From Synergistaceae bacterium (lineage in GTDB: Bacteria > Synergistota > Synergistia > Synergistales > Aminobacteriaceae), in assembly GCA_031272035.1 (NCBI GenBank), contig JAISUO010000046.1:1-62370 (forward strand): 62,370 nucleotides of DNA. The letters are read 5' to 3'. The notes under the pieces are model-generated. The model had not been told where the DNA came from. It made no database searches and worked only from the letters and a program-made list of their open reading frames with translations. The translations under genes and the position numbers were made by a program. This document shows positions 35,962 to 45,046 of this stretch, in pieces. Every line of letters begins with the position of its first letter. Positions within the stretch are counted from its first letter, which is position 1.

Positions 35962-37149
35962 CTGCCAGTTGAGGGCGTAGGCTCCCAAAGCGCAGCCGCC
36001 GGTCCACAGGACAGATTCATTGACGTCGAATTTGGGGTGGTGGTGGGGGTAATCCCGCTCGTCGCCGAAGGTGGAACAATGGGCGAAAAACGCCCCCGGA
36101 ACTTTGGTCAGATACCAGCAGAAGTCCTCGCTGACCGAAGCCGGCAACTCGATTTCGTGGATCATTTCAGAGCCCATAGCGTCGGTGACCACATCTTTCA
36201 TCTTTTCGGCGAAAAAGCGGTCGTTGATGACCGCCTTCAACGGGCTGATAAAGTTCACCTCCGCGCGGCCTCTCATGGAGGCCGCCACACCCTCCGTCAC
36301 AGCCCGGACCCTCTCCCTCAGGAGAACGTCGCGGCCCGCCTTGAACGTGCGCAGGGTTCCTTTCATATCGCACCGGCCCGCTATGATGTTATATGTGGAA
36401 CCGGCCTTCACCTCGCCGATGGAGACCACGGCGGGCTCGAAAGGACTGATCTCGCGGCTGACCAGCGTCTGAAGTTCGGTGATGATCTGAGCGGCGATGG
36501 CTATGGCGTCGACGGTGTTGTGGGGCATGGCTCCATGTCCGTCTTTTCCGTACACCGCGATGGACATCAGGTCGCTGGCGGCCATGAATTCCCCCACGCG
36601 AAAGCCGATCTGACCCGGCTTCAATCCCTCCCAGAGGTTCCCCGTGTGCAGGCCTATGATGCCGTCAACGGCGGGATTTTCCAGAGCGCCGGAGGCGATC
36701 ATGGACGGCGAGCCGAAGTTTTCCTCCGAAGGCTGAAAGATGAAACGAATCCGGCCCCGGAGCTCCTCCCGCGCTTCTGACAAAAACTTTGCGGCCGAGA
36801 GAAGCATGGCCACGTGGGCGTCATGGCCGCAGGCGTGCATATTTCCGTTTTCGGAGGCGAAGGGCAGGCCCGTTTCCTCCGCGACGGGCAGCGCGTCCAT
36901 GTCCGCGCGGAGCGCCAGGGTTTTGCCCGGGAGCGCCCCGGAGAGGGTGGCGATCACTCCGTGGGACGGATTGCCGTCTCCGCCCCCCATGCCGCCCCGA
37001 ACCTCGTCCAGGTTCAGTTTTGCCAGTTCCCGGAGAACCATTGCCTCCGTTCGGGGTAGATCAAACCCCACCTCCGGCGCTCTGTGCAGCTCCCTTCGCC
37101 ATTCGACGATCTGGGGCTGCATTTCAAGAAATTTCGCCCTGATGTCCAT
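35956..37149 (-). CDS. M20 family amidohydrolase (M20D type)
   Basis: Zinc-dependent amidohydrolase of 397 residues. It has the M20D metal-site blocks LRADMDALPVAEETGLPFAS, MHACGHDAHVAMLL, a QPSEENFGS segment (catalytic Glu) and GIIGLHTGNLW. Relatives cleave N-acetyl-, N-carbamoyl-, hippuryl- or aminobenzoyl-glutamate type bonds to free the amino acid. No signal peptide. It lies 16 bp after the YfcC transporter gene and 39 bp before the aminotransferase, so import, deacylation and transamination are encoded in order. Confidence 0.92.
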   Translation of the reverse strand: MDIRAKFLEMQPQIVEWRRELHRAPEVGFDLPRTEAMVLRELAKLNLDEVRGGMGGGDGNPSHGVIATLSGALPGKTLALRADMDALPVAEETGLPFASENGNMHACGHDAHVAMLLSAAKFLSEAREELRGRIRFIFQPSEENFGSPSMIASGALENPAVDGIIGLHTGNLWEGLKPGQIGFRVGEFMAASDLMSIAVYGKDGHGAMPHNTVDAIAIAAQIITELQTLVSREISPFEPAVVSIGEVKAGSTYNIIAGRCDMKGTLRTFKAGRDVLLRERVRAVTEGVAASMRGRAEVNFISPLKAVINDRFFAEKMKDVVTDAMGSEMIHEIELPASVSEDFCWYLTKVPGAFFAHCSTFGDERDYPHHHPKFDVNESVLWTGGCALGAYALNWQK

Positions 37150-37165
37150 GTGCCCTTCTCCGCGC

Positions 37166-38581
37166 CTACGCCGGACCCCAGTGAGTCAGGACGGCGATCA
37201 CTACGATGATCCAGCTCGCCACCAGCAACTTCAGCGCCAGAGGAAACGCCACCCGGAACCAGCGTCCGAAGGGGATCCTCAGAAGCGCCAGCATGGCCAG
37301 CAATCCTCCGAGAGTGGGCACCACGAGGTTCATGATTCCGTCTCCCATCTGAAAGGCGAACACCGCCGTCTGCCGCGTCATCCCGATGATGTCCGCCAGC
37401 GGTATCATGATTGGCATGGTGGCCATGGCCTGTCCGCTTCCCGAGGGAATGAAGAAGTTGATCACGCTGTGGACGACGGTCATCAGGATGCCGGAAACGA
37501 TGAGCGGGACGTCCTTCAGGGGCAGCGAAAGGTAATAAACGATGCTGTCGGCGATTCTTCCCTGCTCCATCACGACCTGGATCGCCCGGGCGACGCCGAC
37601 GATGATGGCGCCTCCGGTGACCACCGTCGCGCCCTGCACCATGGTGTCCGTGATTTTGTTGGGTGAAAGGCCGGCCACCAGACCGCACAGGATGGCGATC
37701 ACGATGAAGACCGTCACCTGCTCGACCATGAACCACCCATAGGTCTTGGCTCCGTAGACGAAAATCAGAATCCCTGTCACGAAGATGCCGAACACGATTT
37801 TATGCATGGGCAGAATGTGGTAATCTTCCAGAGGCTTCGAAAGACTGAACCCCTCGGTGTCGATGTCCTTCGAAAGGCTTTTTTCAGGATCTTTCTTGAT
37901 TCTCTTCAGATAGGCGAGGTTGTGAAACATCACGATGACGGCGGCCATGGCCATGAACAGGCCCCGCAGGGCCGCGCCGGAGAACATGGGCAGCTCCGCG
38001 ATGGCGTGGGCCGTGCCCACCGTGGCGGGCTGGAAGGGATGCACCGCGAACCCCGTGCCGATTCCCCCCACCGCGATCAGCGCGCCCAGCATCATGTCGC
38101 CGCCGATGGCCATGGAAACCATTCCGGCTATGGGCACCAGGGCGATGCTGTTCTCGAACCCCACCAGCGCCCCCAGCAGCACGAAAATGATGCTCATGAC
38201 GGCGACCACCAGCGTGTCGTTTTTGACGCCCAGCTTCCGGATGCTGACGCCAAGGACGTTTTCAATGGCTCCGGAGACGTAGAGAACCTTCATCATGGCC
38301 CCGGCGATGAGGATGTTCACGATGTAGATGGCGGCGGCCACCATCCCCTGGGGAAGGGATTTGAACATCGCCCAGAGCCCGACGGGAGACTGATCGACCC
38401 GGTGGAACGTCTCCGGATTGACCACCATCCGTCCGGCCTTCTCCACCCGATCGAACATCCCCGCCGGAATGACGTAGGTGAGGATGGTCATAAACACAAT
38501 AATCAGAAACAACAGGACAAAAGAATTGGGCATCCACTCGTACCAGTGCGTCTTTTTGTTTTCAATTTTTCCGTTTTCCAT
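37166..38581 (-). CDS. YfcC family membrane transporter
   Basis: Inner-membrane carrier of 471 residues with about twelve helices, of the YfcC/ArcD-DcuC-like family. Recognised by MPNSFVLLFLIIVFMTILTY at the N-terminus, LGALVGFENSIALVPIA, the GTGFAVHPFQPATVGTAH loop and the repeat NFFIPSGSGQAMATMPIM in the C-terminal half. Members carry amino acids, dipeptides or dicarboxylates. Start ATG at 38581 (MENGKIENKK) was preferred because AGAAGGCAGG precedes it; the longer frame runs through the end of the deacylase gene. It probably imports the operon's substrate. Confidence 0.9.
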   Translation of the reverse strand: MENGKIENKKTHWYEWMPNSFVLLFLIIVFMTILTYVIPAGMFDRVEKAGRMVVNPETFHRVDQSPVGLWAMFKSLPQGMVAAAIYIVNILIAGAMMKVLYVSGAIENVLGVSIRKLGVKNDTLVVAVMSIIFVLLGALVGFENSIALVPIAGMVSMAIGGDMMLGALIAVGGIGTGFAVHPFQPATVGTAHAIAELPMFSGAALRGLFMAMAAVIVMFHNLAYLKRIKKDPEKSLSKDIDTEGFSLSKPLEDYHILPMHKIVFGIFVTGILIFVYGAKTYGWFMVEQVTVFIVIAILCGLVAGLSPNKITDTMVQGATVVTGGAIIVGVARAIQVVMEQGRIADSIVYYLSLPLKDVPLIVSGILMTVVHSVINFFIPSGSGQAMATMPIMIPLADIIGMTRQTAVFAFQMGDGIMNLVVPTLGGLLAMLALLRIPFGRWFRVAFPLALKLLVASWIIVVIAVLTHWGPA

Positions 38582-38606
38582 TGCCAATACCTGCCTTCTC
38601 TGTATG

Positions 38607-40190
38607 TTATTTTCCCCTGCGCAGTACTTTGCCGGGGGTTTTTCCCGTGTATCCGGACTCATCCACCACCATTTCTCCGTTGACGAAGACCCAGGGGATA
38701 CCTTCCGGGTAACGTTCGGGTTCGTCATAGGTGGCGGTGTCCGCGAGCCGCCGAGGGTCGAACAGGACCACGTCCGCCTGGTTCCCTTCCTTCAGAACGC
38801 CCCGATCCTTCAGCCCGAGGATTGAGGCTGGGAAGGAGGTGACCCGCCGCACTGCCTCGGGCAGCGTAAAGACGTGTTTTGTCAGAGCGAATTCCTTCAG
38901 AAACTTCGGATAGGTTCCGTAGAGGCGGGGGTGCGGCCTGCCGCCGTAGATTCCGTCGCTGCCGACGGTGGCCTGGGGATGGGACAGCACTTTTTGCAGC
39001 ACTTCGTCCGACCCATAGAAGCTGATCATGGTCACCGCCAGTTTTTCCTCCGCCAGCAGATCGCAAACCGCGTCAATGGGGTTTTTGCCCTGCGCATCAG
39101 CGATGGCCTGGCAGGATTGTCCTTCCATCCAGCGGTTTTTTTCCAGTTGAACGGCGGTGACGAGGATTTTATCCCAGCCCACCGAGATTTGCCGGTTGTG
39201 CCAGACGTCCAGGCCCTTCGTGAATTCCTCGTGAATTCGGGCCCGGTACTCCGGAGCCATCAAATTTTTAATCAGGGCTTCGGTCCCCTCGTTGAAGGTC
39301 CAGACCGGCAGAACCGCCGTCAGCGTAGTGCAGCCGGCCAGGTAGGGGTAGCGGTCCCAGGTGATCTTCTGCCCGGCGGCGAGGCGCTGATCCGCCTTTT
39401 TCAGCACTTCGTCCATGACGGGCCAGTTGACCCTGCCGTAGGCCTGAAGGTGAGAGACGTGCAGACGCGCGCCGGAAGCGGCGCATATCGAGCAGACCTC
39501 GTCGAAGGACCGGGAGAGATAGTATCCCTCGTCCCTCTGATGGACCACAAAAACGCCGTCGTATTTCGCTGTCACGCGGTTCAGTTCCGTCAGTTCCTCG
39601 GAATCCGCGTAGGGACACGGAGGATAGATCAGGCCGGAGGAGAGCCCGAAAGCGCCCTCTTCCATGCCCTCCGCCACGAGACGTTTCATGGCAGCGAGCT
39701 CTTCCGGGGTCGCCTGGCGCTCATCCATGCCCATGACTTCGATGCGCACCGGGCCCTGGCTCAGCAGCACCGCCGCATTGCCGGCCAGCCCGTGGCGCTC
39801 CAGAGCGCGCAGATAATCGCCAAAGGAGCCCCAGGTCCACTTCTCCGGGGGCAGTATTCCGTTGAGGCCGCTCAGAATCTCCATCAGCAGCGGTTTGTTT
39901 TTCTCGGAAACCGGCGCGGTACCCAGTCCGTCCTGCCCCAGAAGGTCCGTCGTGACGCCCTGCCGTATTTTGGCGTCGGGGATTTCGTCCTTCAGCAGCA
40001 CGAGGTCCATGTGGGTGTGCATGTCGATGAAGCCGGGACAGGCTGTCAGTCCCTCGGCATCCAGTCCGCCGCGTCCCTCGATTTTTCCGATTCTGGAGAT
40101 ACGCCCGTTTTCGAAGGCGAGGTCCGCGCGGAACTCCTCTTTCCCTGTGCCGTCGATCACGGTGGCGTTTCGAATCACGAAATCAGCCAT
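38607..40190 (-). CDS. N-acyl-D-amino-acid deacylase family amidohydrolase
   Basis: Metal-dependent amidohydrolase of 527 residues. The DAEGLTACPGFIDMHTHMDL block carries the HxH metal site; GVTTDLLGQDGLGTAPV, FGLSSGLIYPPCPYADSEEL and the C-terminal GKTPGKVLRRGK are typical of D-aminoacylases, which release D-amino acids from N-acyl (or N-carbamoyl) forms. ATG at 40190 follows GGGAGGG, which is inside the end of the racemase gene one base away. Together with the racemase and M20 enzyme it lets the operon process both stereoisomers (inferred). Confidence 0.93.
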   Translation of the reverse strand: MADFVIRNATVIDGTGKEEFRADLAFENGRISRIGKIEGRGGLDAEGLTACPGFIDMHTHMDLVLLKDEIPDAKIRQGVTTDLLGQDGLGTAPVSEKNKPLLMEILSGLNGILPPEKWTWGSFGDYLRALERHGLAGNAAVLLSQGPVRIEVMGMDERQATPEELAAMKRLVAEGMEEGAFGLSSGLIYPPCPYADSEELTELNRVTAKYDGVFVVHQRDEGYYLSRSFDEVCSICAASGARLHVSHLQAYGRVNWPVMDEVLKKADQRLAAGQKITWDRYPYLAGCTTLTAVLPVWTFNEGTEALIKNLMAPEYRARIHEEFTKGLDVWHNRQISVGWDKILVTAVQLEKNRWMEGQSCQAIADAQGKNPIDAVCDLLAEEKLAVTMISFYGSDEVLQKVLSHPQATVGSDGIYGGRPHPRLYGTYPKFLKEFALTKHVFTLPEAVRRVTSFPASILGLKDRGVLKEGNQADVVLFDPRRLADTATYDEPERYPEGIPWVFVNGEMVVDESGYTGKTPGKVLRRGK

Positions 40191-40191
40191 G

Positions 40192-40866
40192 TCATCCCTC
40201 CCTGGCGGCATATCCGCCCTTTTTACCCGTTTTGTACCCGGCGGAGACGAGGGCTTCGGCCATTTTGACGGAAGCGGTCACTCCATCGACCACGGGGACG
40301 CCCAGTCGGGCGCTGAGCCGCGAGTCCAGCCCTCCCAGCCCGGCGCAGCCCAGCGCGAGAACTTCGGCCCCGTCGCGTTCCACCGCCATTGTGCCCGCCC
40401 GGTATAATTTTTCTTCCATCTCTTCGTTTCCGTTCTCGTCAATGGCCACAACTGAAGCGAGGCGTGGCTCCAGTCCGTATTTTCTGACAAGGTCCCGCTT
40501 CATGGGAACGGAGTGGGCCGTCACCTGCAAAATCGAAAAACGATGCCCGAGAGTCAGAGCCAGGAGCATGGAACACTCTCCCGCTCCCAGCACGGGTTTG
40601 TCGGTCAGTTCTCTCAGCAGGTTCAGATTCGGATCGCAGGTGCAAGCGATCACAAACGCATCCGCTCTCTCCGCCCACTCTTCTCCCAGCGCGATCATTC
40701 CCGGCGCGCAGAGCGCCTCGTCTTTATAGTTTTCAATGAAAGGGGGGGCGCCCGGCGCGCTGAAGCATTCGATTTCCGTTCCCGCCGCAGCGACGGCCGC
40801 CGCGCCCCGGCCGATCCGTTCCGTAAACACCTGATCCGTGTTGGGGTTGATGATGACGACCCGCAT
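40192..40866 (-). CDS. Aspartate/glutamate/hydantoin racemase family protein
   Basis: A 224-residue cofactor-independent racemase of the Asp/Glu/hydantoin group. It opens with MRVVIINPNTDQVFTERI, characteristic of hydantoin racemases, and has the two catalytic-type cysteines in VIACTCDPNL and ALGCAGLGGL. ATG at 40866 was taken over a longer frame that would start inside the preceding gene. It sits 11 bp after the allantoinase-like gene and ends one base before the deacylase start. A role in inverting 5-substituted hydantoins or acidic amino acids fits. Confidence 0.88.
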   Translation of the reverse strand: MRVVIINPNTDQVFTERIGRGAAAVAAAGTEIECFSAPGAPPFIENYKDEALCAPGMIALGEEWAERADAFVIACTCDPNLNLLRELTDKPVLGAGECSMLLALTLGHRFSILQVTAHSVPMKRDLVRKYGLEPRLASVVAIDENGNEEMEEKLYRAGTMAVERDGAEVLALGCAGLGGLDSRLSARLGVPVVDGVTASVKMAEALVSAGYKTGKKGGYAAREG

Positions 40867-40877
40867 GGGTACGGTCC

Positions 40878-42242
40878 TCAGCGTCCGATCTTTTGCATCG
40901 GGACGTATTGACCAAAGCCGCGCGGAGCGCAAATTTTGCCCTCATGGAACACCGTGACGCCGCGCACCAGCGTGCGGATCACTTTGCCTTTGAACTGCCG
41001 GCCGGAAAAGGGACTTCGTTTGTTCAGGTAGAAAAGGTCCTCGTCCTTCAGGGTCCAGACCGCGTCCGGATCGATGAGCGTCAGATCGGCGTCGAAGCCG
41101 GGGGCAATTTTCCCCTTCGATCCGCCAAGTCCGAACATCTCCGCGGGTCGCGTGGAGCAAACCTGAACGAACCTCTCCCAGGTGAGGCCTCGTTTTCGCC
41201 CTTCGGTCAGCGTCACCGGGAGCAGGGTCTGAACTCCGCTGCATCCCTCGGAGACCGGCCAGAAATTGCCGTCGACCACGGTTTTTTTTGCGGGCGGGTG
41301 AGGGGAGTGGTCCGAGCTGATGCAATCGATGGTTCCGTCCAGCACGTACTTCCACATCCGCTCCATGTTCTCCCTGGGTCGCGCCGGCGGATCAAACTTG
41401 GCGACGGGCCCCAGGGTCAGGAGGTCTTCTTCGGTGAGTCCGAGGTACTGAGGGCAGGTTTCGGCGGAAATGTTGGCAGCGCCCTTTCCCCGCAGTTCCG
41501 CCAGAAGCTCCGCGCCCTCCGCTGTGCTCATGTGGGCGATGTGGACCCGGCAGTCCGGGAACACTCCAGCCAGATAGAAAACGCGGCGCACCGCCTCCAG
41601 CTCCGAGTAGACGGGATGGGAATCAAGGAAGGCCTGGGCGTCGTTTCGTCCTTCGGCTTTGAATTTGTCCACCAGTACCTGGATCAGGGTGTCGTTCTCC
41701 GCGTGAACCGAGATGAGTCCCCCCGTTCGGGAAATGACTTTCATGCCCTCCACAAGGGTTCCGTCGTCGGTCATGGGGTAGTTGGAGCACCGGCAGGTGA
41801 AGCATTTGAACGCTCTCGCTCCGGCTTCGCTCATGGGCTCAATCTGGTTCAGATAACCGCCCACCAGGCCTCCGTAAAGAGCGTAGTCCGTAACGGACTC
41901 CCGTCCCGACGTGGCGATTTTTTTCTTCAGCTCCTCCGGGGTCAGCGTACTGGGATTGGACAGGGGCATATCGATGAACGTGGTTATACCGCCCGCGGCG
42001 CAGGCTTCGCTCATGCACCCGAAGCTCTCCCTGTCCGGGTCGCCGTGTCCGCCGTGGGCGTGAACGTCCACCAGCCCGGGAACGACTATCAGGCCGGAGG
42101 CGTCGATAATTTCTTTCCCCTCCAGGGCAGTTCCCCGGGCAACGATGCCGGCGATCTTTCCGTCTTTCAGCCCCAAATCGCTTTCCGTGCAAGTCTCAGC
42201 GGTGACCAGCGACCCGTTTTTAATTACGAGGTCAAACGTCAT
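40878..42242 (-). CDS. Allantoinase/hydantoinase-like cyclic amidohydrolase
   Basis: Binuclear-metal amidohydrolase of 454 residues related to allantoinase, dihydropyrimidinase and dihydroorotase. PGLVDVHAHGGHGDP carries the first metal histidines; the bridging carbamylated lysine is expected in ARAFKCFTC; SVHAEND, HIAHMSTAEG and CISSDHSPH supply the remaining ligands. The wording is closest to AllB. Because its neighbours are a hydantoin-type racemase and an N-acyl deacylase rather than other allantoin genes, opening of a hydantoin or another cyclic ureide is as likely as allantoin. First gene of the 13-gene operon. Confidence 0.88.
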   Translation of the reverse strand: MTFDLVIKNGSLVTAETCTESDLGLKDGKIAGIVARGTALEGKEIIDASGLIVVPGLVDVHAHGGHGDPDRESFGCMSEACAAGGITTFIDMPLSNPSTLTPEELKKKIATSGRESVTDYALYGGLVGGYLNQIEPMSEAGARAFKCFTCRCSNYPMTDDGTLVEGMKVISRTGGLISVHAENDTLIQVLVDKFKAEGRNDAQAFLDSHPVYSELEAVRRVFYLAGVFPDCRVHIAHMSTAEGAELLAELRGKGAANISAETCPQYLGLTEEDLLTLGPVAKFDPPARPRENMERMWKYVLDGTIDCISSDHSPHPPAKKTVVDGNFWPVSEGCSGVQTLLPVTLTEGRKRGLTWERFVQVCSTRPAEMFGLGGSKGKIAPGFDADLTLIDPDAVWTLKDEDLFYLNKRSPFSGRQFKGKVIRTLVRGVTVFHEGKICAPRGFGQYVPMQKIGR

Positions 42243-42544
42243 TTTTTCAAAGCCCTCCTATCCTGTTGAGCCCATATTGAATATTCTATATTGTAGTCTA
42301 AAAAACATTTAATATTCTATATTATATTATAAATTTATCAAACAAATATTGAATTGAATAGTATCACATAAAATATATTTTGTCGTTTATTTTTATTTTA
42401 TGGGCGTTTAAAGAATGATTTGCTGTTCCAAAACTGAAAGAAATATTCTGCTTATATAAGGAAAGGGCAAACATTGAGCAGATGTTCGATTTTTGAGAGA
42501 ACCTTTTTGGAGAATCAGAGTTTTATGAAAAGAACGGCCGTCGC
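42243..42544 (-). promoter_or_regulatory. AT-rich promoter region of the ureide/hydantoin operon
   Basis: No gene seen. On the minus strand a TTCAAT box, 16 bp and TATAAT form a candidate promoter about 80-110 bp before the operon start. AATATTCTATATT occurs at 42280-42292 and again at 42311-42323, exactly 31 bp apart, i.e. three helical turns, downstream of that promoter. These look like paired operator sites. Confidence 0.5.
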
Positions 42545-43756
42545 TCACTCCGCCGTCTTGAAATTGTAGACCGGCTCGATGCGGCCCAGGATTTCCGCCG
42601 TGGGTTCAATTTGTCTGATGATTTCGCTGGCGTCTTTGTACGCCATGGGCGACTCGTCCAGCGTGTCGCGGACGACGCAGGTGGAAAACACGCCGTCCAT
42701 GCTCGCTTTGTACTCGTCCATGGACAGGGTTGCGAACGCTTTTTTGCGGCTCATCATGCGTCCCGCGCCGTGGGGGGCCGACTCGTTCCAGTCGGAGTTG
42801 CCCTTTCCGACGCAGATCAGGCTGCCGTAACGCATGTTGATGGGGATCAGCAGTTTTTCGCCCTTCTTCGCCGACACGGCTCCTTTGCGCAAAATCATCG
42901 CTTCCGTGTCGATGTAGTTGTGTACTGTGGCGAAAGTCTCCTCCGGGGTCCAGCCCATTCCCCGGAGGATCTCGGCGGTCATGGCCCTGCGGTTGAGCCC
43001 GGCGAACCGTTGAATGATCTTCATGTCGTGGATGTAATCCTCGAACAGCCGACCCTCCACGTAAGCCAGGTCTTTGGGCGCGGAGGGGGTCAGCCGTTCG
43101 CGCCGTTTTTTCATTTCCTTCACGGTTTTCTGAATTTCCCTCTCGCGGCCTTCCGCTTTCAGCCTGGCGATGGTCTCGTCGATCTGGAACGCGGCGGCGC
43201 CGTGCAAAGCGCCCAGACCCTCGTCCTGATAATAGCCCGCCACCTCGGTGCCAATATGCCGGCTGCCGGAGTGGACGACGAGGTACAACGCGCCGTCCGT
43301 TCCCCGGTCCACTTCGATGAAGTGATTGCCGCCGCCCAGAGTGCCGATGCTCCGGCGGGCCCGCTCCAGGTTGACCCGGGCCGCGCAGCGGAGTTCGGAC
43401 AGGTCGATTTCCGCGTTCAGAAGATGAGGCTCTTTACGGACGTCCCTGCCGGACGGTATCTTTTGGCGTACCAGTCTGTCGAGAGCCTGACAGTCGATCT
43501 TTCTTTCCGCCAGCTTCGTCGTTTCCATGCCGCAGCCGATGTCCACGCCCACCATGCCGGGCACGACCCTGTCCCGAAGGGTCATGGTGGTTCCGATGGT
43601 GCACCCTCTGCCGGCGTGAACGTCGGGCATGATCCTGATTTTGCAGCCCGCGAATTCTTCCTGATCGCACACCGCCCTGATCTGCGCCGCCGCGATTTCA
43701 TCCAGAGCAGAACAGTAACAGACCGCCGTGTTGTGCGCGCCCTGAATTTCAATCAT
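42545..43756 (-). CDS. rtcB: RtcB family RNA ligase
   Basis: GTP- and Mn-dependent 3'-phosphate/5'-OH RNA ligase of 403 residues. Diagnostic blocks are PDVHAGRGCTIGTTM, GVDIGCGMET (metal Cys), GTLGGGNHFIEV, VHSGSRHIGT and the guanylated histidine in APHGAGRMMSRKKA. Bacterial RtcB acts in RNA repair, for example of cleaved tRNA or rRNA. It is often paired with RtcA and the RtcR activator, neither of which is here. An Rpn nuclease gene and two WYL regulators lie next to it. Start ATG at 43756; upstream signals are weak. Confidence 0.95.
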   Translation of the reverse strand: MIEIQGAHNTAVCYCSALDEIAAAQIRAVCDQEEFAGCKIRIMPDVHAGRGCTIGTTMTLRDRVVPGMVGVDIGCGMETTKLAERKIDCQALDRLVRQKIPSGRDVRKEPHLLNAEIDLSELRCAARVNLERARRSIGTLGGGNHFIEVDRGTDGALYLVVHSGSRHIGTEVAGYYQDEGLGALHGAAAFQIDETIARLKAEGREREIQKTVKEMKKRRERLTPSAPKDLAYVEGRLFEDYIHDMKIIQRFAGLNRRAMTAEILRGMGWTPEETFATVHNYIDTEAMILRKGAVSAKKGEKLLIPINMRYGSLICVGKGNSDWNESAPHGAGRMMSRKKAFATLSMDEYKASMDGVFSTCVVRDTLDESPMAYKDASEIIRQIEPTAEILGRIEPVYNFKTAE

Positions 43757-44089
43757 GGATTATCCCCTGTCCTCCGTTCCCGCGGCTTTGATGGTCAGGC
43801 CGCGATTTTTGCGTAACGTTCCGAGCCGAGAATTTTCATCATGAACGCAAAAGATAATAGAGAAGCGTCGCGAAAAAATCATGGAAAAAAAGTTGCGAGA
43901 TTGATTTTATGCCACTCGAAAATTCCCAACACTGTCATTGGTCGTGAAGTGGAACGGGGATATGTCACCGAGATACCTTCTGAAGACTGCTTCGGTCTCA
44001 TTCATCAAAACGCCTTCAGTCATAAAGCGGAGCCGGTGTTTTGAGATTGTCGCTATAATGCGGCTGATGACAAAGGAGGTTTGCCCTGG
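43757..44089 (+). other. Divergent spacer between rtcB and the Rpn gene
   Basis: A 333-bp region. A perfect TATAAT (44054-44059) lies 30 bp before the Rpn start, without a clear -35. A plus-strand frame at 43841-44044 has no ribosome site and no recognisable product and was not called. On the minus strand a TATTAT box lies in the rtcB leader. Confidence 0.35.
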
Positions 44090-45046
44090 ATGGCGAACAG
44101 GAAAAAGACAACGATTCAAAGTTCGGCTGTCAAAAGTAAATCCGACAAGAAAGTGCGCTTTGACCATGACGGTTTGTGGAAGGACCTCATAGAAAAATTC
44201 TTCTGCGATCTGCTGAACAGAGCCCTGCCGGAACTTTACGCGGTCGTTGACATAAAACGGGCTCCCCGTTTTCTCGACAAGGAATTCAGGGACATCCTGA
44301 ACACGGGAGACCCGGAAATCCATACGAGCCCGTATTTCGCGGACTATATCATCGAAGTTCCGCTGAAGAACGGGGATGCTGAATGGATTCTCCTGCATAT
44401 CGAGGCGCAGGGACCGGGCGGAGGAAGCATCGCCGAGCGGATGTTCCATTATCAGTGTCTGATCTACGGCCATTTTCGGCGGCATCCTGTGGCGCTTGTG
44501 ATCATCACGGACAAACATCAAAATGAACCGCGATTTTACGAACACAGCCATTTTGGCACAGAGAACCTTTACCGTTATAATAGTCTTGTGCTGGCGGAGT
44601 TGGACGACGAAGAGCTCCTGGCGAGCGACAATCCTTTCGACCTCGCGCTTTATGCGGCCAAAGTCTCGCTGCGGGTCAAAGAGGAGCTCCAAAAGTACAA
44701 TTATCTGCGTACACTGACCGGTCTTCTTGCCGAGCGCGGTTGGGACAGGGATAAAAAGCGTGATCTCATGCTTTTCATCATGCGTATAATATATTTGAAT
44801 GACGAGCTTTTGGAGGCACAATATTGGGAGTACCGCCAGGAACTGGACAGGGAGGGAAAACTCGTGTACGAACCGTTTCTTAAAAAAGTAGAAGAGAGAA
44901 TGGCGGAAAAACGCGGTGAACAGCGTGGTGAACAGCGCGGCAAGGAAGAAATGGCAAAAAATCTGTTGGCTGATGGTGTTCCACCGGATATTATCGCGAA
45001 GAGCGCCGGTTTGCCCGTGGAAAAAATTCAGGCGCTTATAAACTGA
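44090..45046 (+). CDS. Rpn family recombination-promoting nuclease / putative transposase
   Basis: PD-(D/E)XK-type DNA endonuclease-like protein of 318 residues. Features are FDHDGLWKDLIEKFFCDLL, the DLLN/FLDKEF region, the core IILHIEAQGPGG-like strand WILLHIEAQGPG with FHYQCLIYGHF, and a C-terminal coiled tail with GEQRGEQRGKEEMAKNLL. Rpn proteins promote RecA-independent recombination in E. coli and some act in phage defence. ATG at 44090 was chosen because AAAGGAGG lies 10 bp upstream; a TTG at 44081 is too close to it. The gene's end overlaps the end of the convergent WYL gene by 11 bp. Confidence 0.82.
   Translation: MANRKKTTIQSSAVKSKSDKKVRFDHDGLWKDLIEKFFCDLLNRALPELYAVVDIKRAPRFLDKEFRDILNTGDPEIHTSPYFADYIIEVPLKNGDAEWILLHIEAQGPGGGSIAERMFHYQCLIYGHFRRHPVALVIITDKHQNEPRFYEHSHFGTENLYRYNSLVLAELDDEELLASDNPFDLALYAAKVSLRVKEELQKYNYLRTLTGLLAERGWDRDKKRDLMLFIMRIIYLNDELLEAQYWEYRQELDREGKLVYEPFLKKVEERMAEKRGEQRGEQRGKEEMAKNLLADGVPPDIIAKSAGLPVEKIQALIN

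Noticed and set aside
43841-44044. A 67-codon plus-strand frame between rtcB and the Rpn gene
   Set aside because: No ribosome site, no recognisable motif and overlaps the likely promoter region of both neighbours.
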